Shown piece after piece: positions 6,878 to 15,640 of a stretch of DNA of 38,736 nt (positions within the stretch are counted from its first letter, which is position 1; the number at the start of each line of letters is the position of its first letter). A model generated the notes under the pieces. It was given only the letters and a program-made list of their open reading frames with translations, was not told where the DNA came from and did no database searches. Both the position numbers and the translations under genes were made by a program. This stretch comes from Oligoflexia bacterium. GTDB taxonomy: Bacteria; Bdellovibrionota; UBA1018. Location: NCBI GenBank assembly GCA_014378465.1, contig JACMNQ010000004.1, forward strand, positions 1-38,736, in the 5' to 3' direction.

Positions 6878-8233
6878 ATGACCATCTTTGAATCTCTTCT
6901 CAGCCTCCCTCTCCTCGACAAGTTGCCGAAAACGGCAACCGCGCCGTTCTGCCCGTCTGAAGTCCAAGGCTCTGTGAAAGTCCCGGACGCAGCTCCCTTC
7001 TGGAAAAAAATTCTGGCTTTTGCAGGACCTGGACTTCTCATTTCGGTCGGCTACATGGATCCGGGAAACTGGGCGACGGACATTGAGGCCGGATCCAGGT
7101 ACGGCTACGCCCTGCTCAGCGTGGTGCTCTTTTCGAGCGCTTGCGCCATGGTACTGCAGTGCCTGAGCATGCGACTTGGACTGGTCACCCGCAGAGACCT
7201 GGCGAAACTCTGCCGCGAAAAATACCCCACGAGCGTCAATCATGTCCTCTGGATCTTTGCAGAACTCGCCATCATCGCGACTGATGTCGCCGAGGTTCTA
7301 GGGAGCGCACTTGCCTTTCATCTGCTTCTGGGTGTTTCACTCACGACCGGGATCCTGATCACCGCACTGGACACCGTGATTATCCTCGGCCTGAAGGGCA
7401 AAGGCTTTCGTCAGATCGAAGCGATCATTCTGGGACTCATCTCCACGATCGGCATCTGTTATTTTGTCGAGCTCTGGTGGGCGAAGCCTCAGTGGCACCT
7501 GGTTGCTCAAGGGTTTCTCCCGACTCTGGCCACCTTCAGCGGCAAAGAGCCAGTGTATCTTGCCATCGGTATCCTCGGCGCTACCGTCATGCCTCACAAC
7601 CTTTATCTTCACTCCTCCATCATTCAAACGCGGGACGTGGGGACGGATGATAGAGGAAAGAAGAGAGCTTTGGGCTTTGCGACTCTCGACACTGTCGTGG
7701 CCCTCTTTTTCGCATTTCTGGTCAACGCCGCAATTTTGATTCTTGCCGGCGCCGCTTTTCACGCTGTCGGCCATGCGCCTGTGACAGAAATTGACGACGC
7801 TTACCGCCTGCTGGAACCCATGGTCGGAGGATCAGCCGCGAGCCTTCTCTTTGGTGTAGCACTGCTGGCTTCAGGGCAAAGCTCCACTTTCACCGGGACC
7901 ATCGCAGGGCAAGTTCTGATGGAAGGCTTTCTTAAAATGAAAATCCCCTGCTGGAAAAGACGAGTGATCACTCGCTCTCTCGCATTAATTCCAGCCCTGC
8001 TGGGAGTCTGGGTTTTTGGAGACCATGGTGTCGGGAAACTGCTCATCCTGAGTCAGGTCGTTCTGAGCTTTCAACTTCCCTTTGCGATTTATCCGTTGAT
8101 TGCCTTCAACCGCGATCTCGATCTGATGGGTAGATTCAGATCGAAAGCGCTGCTTCATGGGACTGGATGGTTTCTTTTCACGGTCATCAGTGCTGCGAAT
8201 GCCTGGTTGGTGTATCAATGGATTCTGGGATGA
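6878..8233 (+). CDS. mntH: NRAMP divalent metal (Mn2+/Fe2+) : proton symporter MntH
   Basis: A 451-residue inner-membrane transporter with about eleven hydrophobic helices. The two metal-binding motifs are present: DPGNWATD in helix 1 (Asp and Asn ligands) and GATVMPHNLYLHS in helix 6 (Met ligand, then the conserved His). The length is slightly above a typical MntH because of a hydrophilic N-terminal extension of about 40 residues before FAGPGLLISVGYMDPGNW. It should import Mn2+ (or Fe2+) with protons. It stands alone between a 253-base region carrying a palindrome and the convergent YeiH pseudogene. The start at 6878 has a weak ribosome site (GGACGGT). Confidence 0.95.
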   Translation: MTIFESLLSLPLLDKLPKTATAPFCPSEVQGSVKVPDAAPFWKKILAFAGPGLLISVGYMDPGNWATDIEAGSRYGYALLSVVLFSSACAMVLQCLSMRLGLVTRRDLAKLCREKYPTSVNHVLWIFAELAIIATDVAEVLGSALAFHLLLGVSLTTGILITALDTVIILGLKGKGFRQIEAIILGLISTIGICYFVELWWAKPQWHLVAQGFLPTLATFSGKEPVYLAIGILGATVMPHNLYLHSSIIQTRDVGTDDRGKKRALGFATLDTVVALFFAFLVNAAILILAGAAFHAVGHAPVTEIDDAYRLLEPMVGGSAASLLFGVALLASGQSSTFTGTIAGQVLMEGFLKMKIPCWKRRVITRSLALIPALLGVWVFGDHGVGKLLILSQVVLSFQLPFAIYPLIAFNRDLDLMGRFRSKALLHGTGWFLFTVISAANAWLVYQWILG

Positions 8234-8274
8234 GTGAACCACCCTTAAAGCAATGACATCCTAACCCGGAAGCA

Positions 8275-9281
8275 TCATTTGATCATCCCTGCCAAAATAG
8301 CGGCGAGTGTACCTGCACCCATGATGATCCAAAGAAAGATCCCCTGAAACAGAGGTCTGGGGCCCACGCTCTTGAGAGTCGCGCGAGTCAGGCCGGTACC
8401 GATCAGAAACAGAGTCACGATCAGCGCACGCTTGGCGATGGATTCGACGACATGGCCGACTTCCGTCAGAGCTGGAACCCAGGTGACGAGAGCGGCGGCG
8501 ATGAGAAAACCCAGAATGAACCAGGGACGTTTCGGCTTCTCGGCGCTGACGGGTTGATTTTCGCGTGAACGAATCCAGCCGATGATGAAAGTGACGGGCA
8601 CGATCCAGAGAGCACGGGCGAGTTTCACCGTTGTACCCACCTGGACTGCATGGGCGCCGTATTGAAGGGTGGCACCCACGACTGTGCTCGTGTCGTGAAT
8701 GGCAAGCGCACTCCAGAGCCCGAACTGCGTTTCCGTCAGATTGAAATGATGACCGAGGGGAGGGAAGATGAAGAGCGAAACTGCGTTCAGAATGAAGACG
8801 ATTCCCAGGGCCACTGATACTTCATGATGCTTGGCTCGAATGGTGGGAGCGACTGCTGCAATGGCACTCCCGCCACAGATTGCAGTTCCGATGGTCACCA
8901 GCAAGGACGTATCCCTTTCGGTCTTCGACAATTTCCCAGGAGAGTCCCGGAAATCACGGCCGAACTGATCCCGATCACGGTGTAGCCAATCCCCTGCAGT
9001 CCAACTTGCCCGACCACTCCCAGGTTCATTCCCGCCCCAAGCCCCATCACTGAGAAGCCCAGAAGGGACGACGTGAATTTTCGAGTCCTGCTCAAATAGG
9101 GATTTCCAAAGATGAGGGCTCCGACCACGCCCAGAAGAAGTGCGACTGCTGCGGTCACCTCATTCCAGCAGAGGTACGACTGACACTCACCGCTCTGAAT
9201 CACTTTCAAACGCCACTCGGGGGCCGGGAGTTGGGCACCTTCCACAAGAATCTCAGAGAGGTCCTTCACCCAGGTAGTCAC
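8275..9281 (-). pseudogene. YeiH-family putative sulfate/sulfur exporter, frameshifted
   Basis: Two adjacent frames together make one UPF0324/YeiH membrane protein. The N-terminal part (9281 to about 8935) carries LLGFSVMGLGAGMNLG. The C-terminal part (about 8930 to 8275) carries the hallmark GTAICGGSAIAAVAP and FGLWSALAIHDTSTVVGA. A single missing base around 8928-8938, in the stretch reading GGAAATTGTCG on the minus strand, separates them; adding one base restores a continuous G-K-L-S-K-T-E-R-D junction. The start is GTG 9281, which overlaps the TGA of the preceding YgaP-like gene (GTGA). Either the gene is inactivated or the base was lost in sequencing. Family members are thought to export sulfur compounds. 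Confidence 0.85.
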
Positions 9282-9762
9282 GACCGACCTCGGTTCCAAG
9301 GCATCCAGGAAAGCACATTGGCCATTCCGCAAAAACCGGTCACCCCGGCGAAAATGAGTCCGGCGCCCACGAAGCCCGCCGCCCAGATAAAACCCGGTGC
9401 CACCAGCTGAGTGAGAAGCACAGACACGAGAACCAGTGAGCCAGCAGTGATCTGAACCTGTCTCATGATCGGTAAACGAGCCTTCTTGAACGCAAGCGTG
9501 GGCAAGTCCTGCCGCTTCCACTCCAAGATTCCCCCTTCGAAGACCTGCAGCTGGGCGCATTCAGTCCGAGCACCTTTGCCTCGTCCAGAGCCAACCTGGA
9601 TCTCTTGCCACTGAGGCACATCAAGATCACGTCCTGGTCCACAAACTGTTTGAGCAGGGCTGGCGCTCGGGTTTGGAACTCAGAAAGCGGAATATGAACT
9701 GAATTCTCGATATGTTCGGCTTCGAATTCATCTTTTTCGCGCACGTCGACGATAGTTTGCAT
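9278..9762 (-). pseudogene. YgaP-like rhodanese with DUF2892 membrane anchor, frameshifted
   Basis: The first frame (from ATG 9762) gives a rhodanese: TIVDVREKDEFEAEHIENS, then the active-site loop CLSGKRSR with the catalytic Cys. After about 9560 the reading must move to the frame ending at 9278, which supplies the rest of the rhodanese (QVFEGGILEWKRQDLP) and the two-helix DUF2892 anchor with FCGMANVL. One base missing within 9551-9565 accounts for the break; restoring it yields GLNAAQLQVFEGG. E. coli YgaP has the same domain order and carries persulfide at the membrane. AGGA precedes the start. It follows an ArsR-like remnant, like ygaV-ygaP. Confidence 0.85.
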
Positions 9763-9776
9763 GATGCAGTCCTTTC

Positions 9777-10034
9777 TTAGGGACAGAAAATCCTGCGAAG
9801 CGCCTGGATCAGCTTGAGAACTTTCTCATCTTCAATCCGGTAACTGACGAACTGCCCATCTTTCGAAGATAAAATGGAAAGAGCGTATTTCAGCATCGGA
9901 CGATCCAGGACAACAGATCGAGCGCCATCCCACGGTGAAAAAGGAGAACGAAGGGAGAATATGACCGCTGGTCCGACAGGCAATAGAATTTGCTCAGCTT
10001 TAAACTCCAATGCGTTCAAAGTTCCGATAGACAT
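9777..10034 (-). pseudogene. Degenerate ArsR-family regulator (YgaV-like)
   Basis: The last 35 residues (KDGQFVSYRIEDEKVLKLIQ and the end LRRIFCP) match the wing and C-terminal helix of small ArsR regulators; the closing Cys-Pro resembles E. coli YgaV. The N terminus (LNALEFKAEQI) also fits the family. The middle, where the helix-turn-helix should be, is unrecognisable in this frame, while an adjacent frame shows residues like HRGMALDLLSW where a core helix belongs. I read this as compensating indels or a scrambled core, so the product would not bind DNA normally. Its place directly before a YgaP-like gene supports the ygaVP assignment. Confidence 0.6.
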
Positions 10035-10063
10035 TAAGGCCTCATCTGGAAAGGATCCACGCC

Positions 10064-10454
10064 ATGAAGCTGCTCCCGCTTACTGTCCCTTCGGTTCTCC
10101 TCACCCTTGCCGTCGGAATCATCACCGGAATTTTTTCGGGTATTTTCGGAGTCGGAGGCGGAGTTGTTCTCGTGCCCATGCTCATCCTCCTCTTCAAGTA
10201 CGCTCCTCAGGCGGCGAGTGGCTCGTCGCTCTGCTCTTGCCCGTCGGAATGCTGGGAGTGATGGAAACTATAAGGCGGGCAAGATCAATGGTGACCACAT
10301 CCGCATCGGCCTGCTCATCGCTGTGGGCATGTTCGGAGGCACCTTTTTCGGGGCAAAACTTTCAACACAACTCCCCGCGGCGCAGCTTCAGAAAATATTT
10401 TCGATCTTTCTGGTGCTGATCGCGGCACGGCTCTGGTTCTCAGCTGCCGCCTGA
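10064..10454 (+). pseudogene. TauE/SafE (TSUP) family membrane protein, two frameshifts
   Basis: Three frames in succession make one short TSUP protein of about 130 residues. Frame one (10064 to about 10218) starts after AAGGATCC and contains GIFGVGGGVVLVPMLILLF, the family hallmark. Frame two (about 10219-10262) gives LVALLLPVGMLGVM. Frame three (about 10265-10454) gives YKAGKINGDHIRIGLLIAVG and the C terminus KIFSIFLVLIAARLWF. Two small indels near 10215-10222 and 10262-10266 break it. TSUP proteins transport sulfur-containing anions such as sulfite or sulfonates. Divergent from ygaV-like and ygaP-like genes, it completes a broken sulfur-detoxification cluster. Confidence 0.85.
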
Positions 10455-10540
10455 ATCAGTACTTTCCTCAGCGTTTCGGCTGGAAAGACTGATTCTCTGG
10501 AATAGTGTTGAATTGCCCTTTTGCGATCCTCATCAAGAAA

Positions 10541-10888
10541 CTAAAGCTTCTCAACAATAGTTCCTTCTTCGAACTGAACGCCTGAGTCAACTTTCACCAC
10601 AGAGAAATGATTGTTGAGGGTGCGTTCAACAACCCCCTCACCCAACTTCGTTTTAGTGCATATGCCGCCGCCGACGTCACTACTCCTAGCGCCGCCTTTT
10701 CCACCTCTGCAGACACTCTTGAAGAGGACGACTCTATCTCCGGCTTTGACTTCTCCTTCGCCTAAACAGACGTGTGCTTCTTGATCATCACCCTTCATGG
10801 CGACTGATCCTCTCATCGTACTGTGAGCACAACCAACAAGTCCTAGACCCAGGGCAACCGTCATCATTGCGTTCAATTTCATATTCAT
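10541..10888 (-). CDS. Small lipoprotein of unknown function
   Basis: A 115-residue protein with a signal sequence and lipobox LGLVGC, so the mature protein would be lipid-anchored at Cys-20. The rest is polar with a Gly/Cys-rich middle (VCRGGKGGARSSDVGGGICT) that contains two cysteines and could form a disulfide or metal site. No family recognised. It is intact although the neighbouring genes are broken. It is convergent with the TSUP remnant and has its own upstream region. ATG 10888 lies near a weak GGA; ATG 10882 (MKLNAM) is possible. Confidence 0.65.
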   Translation of the reverse strand: MNMKLNAMMTVALGLGLVGCAHSTMRGSVAMKGDDQEAHVCLGEGEVKAGDRVVLFKSVCRGGKGGARSSDVGGGICTKTKLGEGVVERTLNNHFSVVKVDSGVQFEEGTIVEKL

Positions 10889-11164
10889 TTGTATTTCATT
10901 TCCGCCACTGTGGCTGTGGCCGAGAACGGGAGAGACTCAGTCTGACGGGTACGTTATGACACCTGCCGACATGTGGTCCGTGATCGGATCATAGAGCAAT
11001 AGCCGTGCCCTTCAGCAGTCAGGCAGATTTTAGGGCTTTTCAGATCAACCCGACCAGCGATGGGACAAAATGTCGCTCCGATGGGACATTTGAAGTGCCC
11101 GTGATAGAAACGGCGGCGACTTGAGCGCCCCTCCCCACTTCGCACGAGAGGTCATGTCGAGCAA
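10889..11164. other. Intergenic region, no supported gene
   Basis: 276 bases between the lipoprotein and the acyltransferase. It holds a short direct repeat (CGATGGGACA at about 11057 and 11081). A 63-codon minus-strand reading with several cysteines has no ribosome site and no recognised family. I see no RNA gene. Confidence 0.4.
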
Positions 11165-11183
11165 TTCCAGATTTGATCTGGAA
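11165..11183 (-). terminator. Possible terminator hairpin after the acyltransferase gene
   Basis: TTCCAGAT, three bases, ATCTGGAA: a perfect 8-bp stem with a 3-base loop, 15 bases past the stop of the leftward acyltransferase gene. No T-run follows, so intrinsic termination would be weak; it may instead protect the mRNA end. Confidence 0.4.
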
Positions 11184-11198
11184 AGCGAGTTCGTCAAA

Positions 11199-12419
11199 TT
11201 ACATGCTGGAACGAGAGCCGACCCTCACGTGCAAGAATCCAAGCAGCTCTCGACGCCCTTCAAGCAAGCTTCGCATACTCTGATTTGCTGGGGCACTCAC
11301 GAAGCGGTACATCATCCAACCTGTGAAGACGGAACACGGCAAGGCCACGAGGAACAACCCATGGGATTCCTTCAGAAAACTCTTTTCCAAGACTGAGTAA
11401 ACGAAGATGTGGGTCAAGTAGATCTCGAAGCTGATCATGCCAACAAACTGGAAGAGCTTGGTGTTCAAAATCTCGACTGCATTGAAAGAAAGTCGGTCCA
11501 GTTCACTGACTAAAACCACAATGCCAGTCAATGATATTGCCCTGAAGGTACAAAAGACGGCCCGAGCTGGGTCGGATGGCCAGTAGGACCGGAGCGTGAC
11601 AGAAAGGACGAAAACGCACAGAAGCGAGAGACCGGCAACCCACATCCGTGTCTGAGTCCCGAGCCATACCCGGAGCGTACGAATATGAAGCCATGCCAGG
11701 CAACCCCAGCCAATTGCATCCAGGTTGAGTATCAGCCAACTTTCCATGCGGTTACCGTGATCACCGGAGTTCAAATCAAATATCAACAGCGATAAAAAGC
11801 GCAACGCGATTGAACTCGCTACAGAAAATAGAACCACGGCTCTCCAATTTTCCTTCGGTATTGCAACCAGCACCAACAAAAGCAGATAAAACTGTTCTTG
11901 AAACGAGATCGACCAGAGAATCTTCAAGATCAGCGGAACCTCCCTATGAAGAGGAGGCAATACGTAGTTTGCGTAGAATAATAGAAAGCTTGGGATGATC
12001 GAGCTGAATTGCTTGAGCTGAAAGTAGAGGCCTCCGCGTATCAAGCAGGCAAACATGCCCAAGGACAACAGCGTAATGTAGTATCCAGGCCAGATCCGAC
12101 TCACTCGACGCGACAGATAGCCCTTCACCACCTCAGCCTTGGAGCCGCCGTCCATACCTTTCGAGTAGGCCTGTTCAAGACTTCGCATCACAAGAAAACC
12201 GCTGATTGCAAAAAATCCATCCACACCAAAGCTCCAGTTTTCATGCGCTGAAAGAAGGAACCCAGGAACAGCCTTGCGACTGAGGTGAACGAACATGACC
12301 CAGAGGATGAATACTGCGCGAAGGCCTGTGAGAGCTGGGAAGCTTGGCTTGGGGAGTGTGGAATTTCCCATGAGTTTGCTCAAAGCGGGCGCGCAAATCT
12401 CAGAATTTTTGACATCCAT
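11199..12419 (-). CDS. Acyltransferase family 3 membrane protein (OafA/YrhL-like)
   Basis: A 406-residue integral membrane protein with about ten hydrophobic helices. The N-terminal signature FPALTGLRAVFILWVMFVH contains the Arg and His pair of acyltransferase-3 enzymes, and SFGVDGFFAISGFLV follows at the usual distance. Such enzymes add acetyl or other acyl groups to O-antigen, capsule or similar surface sugars. The ATG at 12371 (MGNSTLPKP) is an alternative start that trims 16 residues; neither start has a strong ribosome site. The broken TIGR04325 methyltransferase just upstream on the same strand suggests a former surface-polysaccharide modification pair. Confidence 0.88.
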   Translation of the reverse strand: MDVKNSEICAPALSKLMGNSTLPKPSFPALTGLRAVFILWVMFVHLSRKAVPGFLLSAHENWSFGVDGFFAISGFLVMRSLEQAYSKGMDGGSKAEVVKGYLSRRVSRIWPGYYITLLSLGMFACLIRGGLYFQLKQFSSIIPSFLLFYANYVLPPLHREVPLILKILWSISFQEQFYLLLLVLVAIPKENWRAVVLFSVASSIALRFLSLLIFDLNSGDHGNRMESWLILNLDAIGWGCLAWLHIRTLRVWLGTQTRMWVAGLSLLCVFVLSVTLRSYWPSDPARAVFCTFRAISLTGIVVLVSELDRLSFNAVEILNTKLFQFVGMISFEIYLTHIFVYSVLEKSFLKESHGLFLVALPCSVFTGWMMYRFVSAPANQSMRSLLEGRRELLGFLHVRVGSRSSM

Positions 12420-12618
12420 AACACCGTCCCGCCAACCCGCTCAGTTCATAGTATGCCGACTCAAGTCAGACCAAGCGCCGCAACCGTGAGTACCGATCCG
12501 GTGCAGACTCGTACCCCTGCTCGCTGCAGAATAGAAGTAAATAACGCGGAAATGAACTAATTCACCGTCGTACCGTCGCCCGCCCCAGCTCGTTCGGTGG
12601 AACTTCGTTCAATGGACT

Positions 12619-13415
12619 CTAGGAGGTTCCTAGCTCGAAGAAGAAGCCACTGTAGCCCAGAACAGTGTGGGAGGGTAAGAACTGGATAACACACTGTTTT
12701 TCGGCGTTCTCCCAGACATCTCTCATCTGATAACCCAGGCTACAGAGGCTCTCAATGAACTGTGTTCGATTGAAAACCTGGTAAGGACAGTAAGTGGGCC
12801 CGGGATTTTCTAGGGTGACAAAGTCTTTCTGATCGGTAAAGGGGTCATATTAACCAAAATGCGCTTTGGCTTCACTGGCAGGCCTGACACCATCTTCCAA
12901 AGCGGAATGTCGATGTACTGAAGCGAACCCGATACCAAAAGCAGGTCCACATCTGAGGCTTGCTCAAAAGATTCCACAAATTTGATCCGGTCGTCCCTAT
13001 TGCGTTCTGCGAGAGCGCGCCCTTCGGCGACTACCGAAGGGACATCCTGAACTGTCCAGCTCAACCTCGCCGGATATTCGATGTAGTTCTGGTAGGCATC
13101 ATAGGAAATTCCAACGTGTCCACCCAGATCAAAGATGGATTGCCCTTCCGCCAGCATACGATTGATCCAGAAGTGCGCCGGTTAATCGCTTGGGTACACC
13201 CGGCTCAATCGATCCTTGTAGAGTTGGCCCGGTCCAGAATGATCGTAACCGCGGGGCTTTGAAACTGGCGTGCTCTTTACTGCCGCCGCAAACGTCGGAA
13301 AGACACCTTAAAACAGGCGATGATTCGAAGCTTTCTGAAATTTTATTTTATATTTGAACATTCTCAAATACCGAATGGCAGGCAACTCTTTGAATTCTTC
13401 GAGTACTTGTGTCAT
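12619..13415 (-). pseudogene. TIGR04325-type putative methyltransferase, inactivated
   Basis: Read on the minus strand from ATG 13415, one frame gives the family pattern: LPAIRYL, GVFPTFAAAVKS, HFWINRML, then SIFDLGGHVGISYDAYQNY (SAM-fold start) and SGSLQYIDIP. It is interrupted by TAA at 13308-13310 and TAA at 13182-13184, each replacing one residue in otherwise continuous similarity. A one-base loss near 12831-12840 shifts the last part, which continues as DFVTLENPGPTYCPYQVFNR and ends at 12619. The total length, about 265 codons, equals that of the family. These proteins occur in surface-polysaccharide loci. With two stops plus one frameshift this is a real pseudogene rather than a single read error. 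Confidence 0.85.
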
Positions 13416-13514
13416 AGGGCGGAAGTCGTAAACCGATACCCATTGACGGTAAATGATAAGATATAAAATGCATGGATGAGCCGATCCATAACGGCGACAG
13501 TGGTGGTTAATCCT

Positions 13515-15206
13515 TTACGGCCGAGCTAGCTCTTCACCCACCGATGGAATGGGTACAGGTACTCCCGACGGCAGGGGTGCGGGATTTCGTGATGGCAGCG
13601 GACTGGGGGATGGCGCGGGTGCAGGAGGTGGTGAACGAGAAGGGACTGGCGCGGGTGAAGGCGTAGGAGTTCCCTCATCGGCAGGCGCCCCAAGCTTGAT
13701 CCACTGCTTGATCACTTCGATTTCTTCAGGCTTGAGTGGGTTACCCGAGCCTGCAGGAGGCATACGCCTCTTCGGGTCAGCATGAGTCAGGATGAGATAG
13801 AGTCCGCTTGACATAGGATCGCCTGCATCCTCCATACTCAAGGGTTGCCTCGGTGAGGATTTAAGTTTCTGCAATGTCTCAAACGAGACGTCGCCCTTCG
13901 GCACAGCACCCGAATGGCACGTCAGACACTTGGGCTCGAAGATATTTTTCTTCAAGGAAGTGAAGGTCGGCTTCAGACTGTCAGCAGGCGGTACGGGTCC
14001 TTCGGGCGCTCCCGCTTTGATCCAGGCTTTCAATAGATCAGCTTCGTCGTTGGAGAGTGGGCCCCCTTTGGGCATGGTCTTGTCAATCAGGGCGGCCACT
14101 GTAATCTTGCCTAAATTTTCTTTAACCTGGACATAAGTTTCCAAGTTCACTCCACCTGAAGTACCGTGACATCCTAGGCAACGAGGGACAAAGACCCTTT
14201 CTTTCAGATAGGCATACGAGATTTTCGTGACGTCGGGGCGACCCGGAGGAACGTTACCTGTGGGGGCATCTCCTGCATGCAGCGGAGCCCCGGCCAGGAT
14301 CCAGGCTGCGAGTATATCTGACTCCGTACCTGAGAGCGGGCTGGTTGGGGGCATTCTTCGTTCGAGAAGAGCAACTTGACTGATCGTGAATGTGTATTGC
14401 TTCACGCTCTCATAACTCTCCAGGCTGACCCCACCCAAGGCGCTCCCGTTGCCATGACAACTCAAACAGCGGGGTTCAAATACACTGGCTCGCACGAATT
14501 GATAAGAAAGGAGCGACGGCGGAATCGGGCGTGAGAGGCCTTCGTCTCCTTCTGGCGCGCCGATATTGATCCATTTTTCAATTACAGAAATTTCTTCCTG
14601 CGACACTGCACCCGGCGAGGGTGGCATCTTTTGCGAGTCCGTTCGAATCAAAGAAGTATAGAGCGAGCTTGCTTCGGAATTCCCAGGAGAAAGAAGGCCA
14701 CGTGGAGAGTCCAACAGGTCTTTGAGCGAAGTCAGCGGAACTGCGCTCGCCGACTGCCCTGGAGCATGACAGGAAAGGCAGCGAGTATCGAAAATAGTTC
14801 TCTTGATGGAGACAAACGTCGGTTTGAGCGACTGGGGCGCTCCCACTCCGACTGGGACAGGTTGCTCAGGCGCACCCGCCTTGATCCAGCTTGCAAGAAG
14901 GTCCTGCTCACTCTGCGGCAATGAACCGTTCTTGGGCATCGTATGCGTGATGAGTGCGACTGTCTCGATTGCGGCAATATTCTGTTTCACAGACCCGTAG
15001 GAATCCAGTGAGATCCCACCCGAATTACCATGGCATGTGATGCAGTACTGGGTAAAAACTCGCTTCTTGACCATTTGATAGGAAACTTGGCTGGCCTGAC
15101 CCGCGGACAATCCTTCATCCCGCGCGGGCTTCATCTTGTGAAACTCGCAACCACTCACGAGTAGAGTGGCAGCAAGGAGCAGGGTCAGATTGATAAAAAT
15201 TTTCAT
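13515..15206 (-). CDS. Pentahaem c-type cytochrome lipoprotein with tandem haem units
   Basis: A 563-residue protein: signal sequence and lipobox LLVSGC (Cys-20), then five CxxCH haem-c sites at about residues 55, 143, 247, 343 and 427, then a Pro/Ser-rich tail from about 520. The units are repeats of two kinds. Short units (1, 3, 4) have SYxxVKxRVF-(x)n-CxxCHG, GGxxLxxY and MPK/MPP. Long units (2, 5) have SLYxxLI or GLYLIL before MPP. The order is A-B-A-A-B. Each unit has a Met-Pro that may give the sixth haem ligand and ends with W-I-x-x-GAP. Unit type B resembles the planctomycete cytochrome C domain. It should carry electrons in the periplasm or at the outer membrane. It is the last gene of the CsoR-headed leftward operon, 16 bases after csoR. 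Confidence 0.9.
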   Translation of the reverse strand: MKIFINLTLLLAATLLVSGCEFHKMKPARDEGLSAGQASQVSYQMVKKRVFTQYCITCHGNSGGISLDSYGSVKQNIAAIETVALITHTMPKNGSLPQSEQDLLASWIKAGAPEQPVPVGVGAPQSLKPTFVSIKRTIFDTRCLSCHAPGQSASAVPLTSLKDLLDSPRGLLSPGNSEASSLYTSLIRTDSQKMPPSPGAVSQEEISVIEKWINIGAPEGDEGLSRPIPPSLLSYQFVRASVFEPRCLSCHGNGSALGGVSLESYESVKQYTFTISQVALLERRMPPTSPLSGTESDILAAWILAGAPLHAGDAPTGNVPPGRPDVTKISYAYLKERVFVPRCLGCHGTSGGVNLETYVQVKENLGKITVAALIDKTMPKGGPLSNDEADLLKAWIKAGAPEGPVPPADSLKPTFTSLKKNIFEPKCLTCHSGAVPKGDVSFETLQKLKSSPRQPLSMEDAGDPMSSGLYLILTHADPKRRMPPAGSGNPLKPEEIEVIKQWIKLGAPADEGTPTPSPAPVPSRSPPPAPAPSPSPLPSRNPAPLPSGVPVPIPSVGEELARP

Positions 15207-15222
15207 GGAAATCTCGTCGAGT

Positions 15223-15609
15223 TCAGGAAATAATGCTTCGCTTGGTCAAAAGACCAATGAGCTCATCCACTTTTTGATCAGCAGCTTTTGGATCCTTGGA
15301 ATTCATGGCCTCACGAACGCAGCTTTTCACGTGGCTTTGAAATATTTCCATCTCGGCAGCCCTGAGTGCGGACATGGCTGCTCGCATCTGAATCAGGATA
15401 TCCACGCAGTAGCGGCGATCCTCGATCATCGCACAGATCCCCTTCAGTTGACCTTCAACACGCTTGAGACGCGGCAAGGTCTTTGAGTGGGTCGGATGCT
15501 GACTCTCCTCATGACAGTGGGCAATAGCTGACTTGACTGTACGAATTGACCTCGGTTTCAAAACCTTGGCCGAACCCGAAACTTTTCTCTTTTCCACAGA
15601 CAACTTCAT
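15223..15609 (-). CDS. csoR: CsoR-type copper(I)-sensing repressor
   Basis: A 128-residue all-helical repressor of the CsoR/RcnR family. From RLKRVEGQLKGICAMIEDRR onward it matches the family. The Cu(I) ligands are present at Cys-68 (RRYC), His-93 and Cys-97 (SHVKSC), with the 25 and 4 residue spacings of Cys36-His61-Cys65 in M. tuberculosis CsoR. A 45-residue N-terminal extension with HCHEESQHPTH adds further His/Cys. ATG 15609 is chosen because a longer reading (15690) would overlap the upstream gene. Two CsoR-like palindromes at 19.24 and 19.32 kb lie in promoters for its own operon and the divergent copper operon, so Cu(I) binding should release repression of both. Confidence 0.92.
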   Translation of the reverse strand: MKLSVEKRKVSGSAKVLKPRSIRTVKSAIAHCHEESQHPTHSKTLPRLKRVEGQLKGICAMIEDRRYCVDILIQMRAAMSALRAAEMEIFQSHVKSCVREAMNSKDPKAADQKVDELIGLLTKRSIIS

Positions 15610-15640
15610 ACTATCCACCCACCGAGTCACAAAGATTTTC

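Noticed and set aside
10954..11145. 63-codon Cys-rich minus-strand reading
   Set aside because: Cysteine spacing looked suggestive, but there is no ribosome site, no recognised family and low-complexity Arg/Ser at the start.
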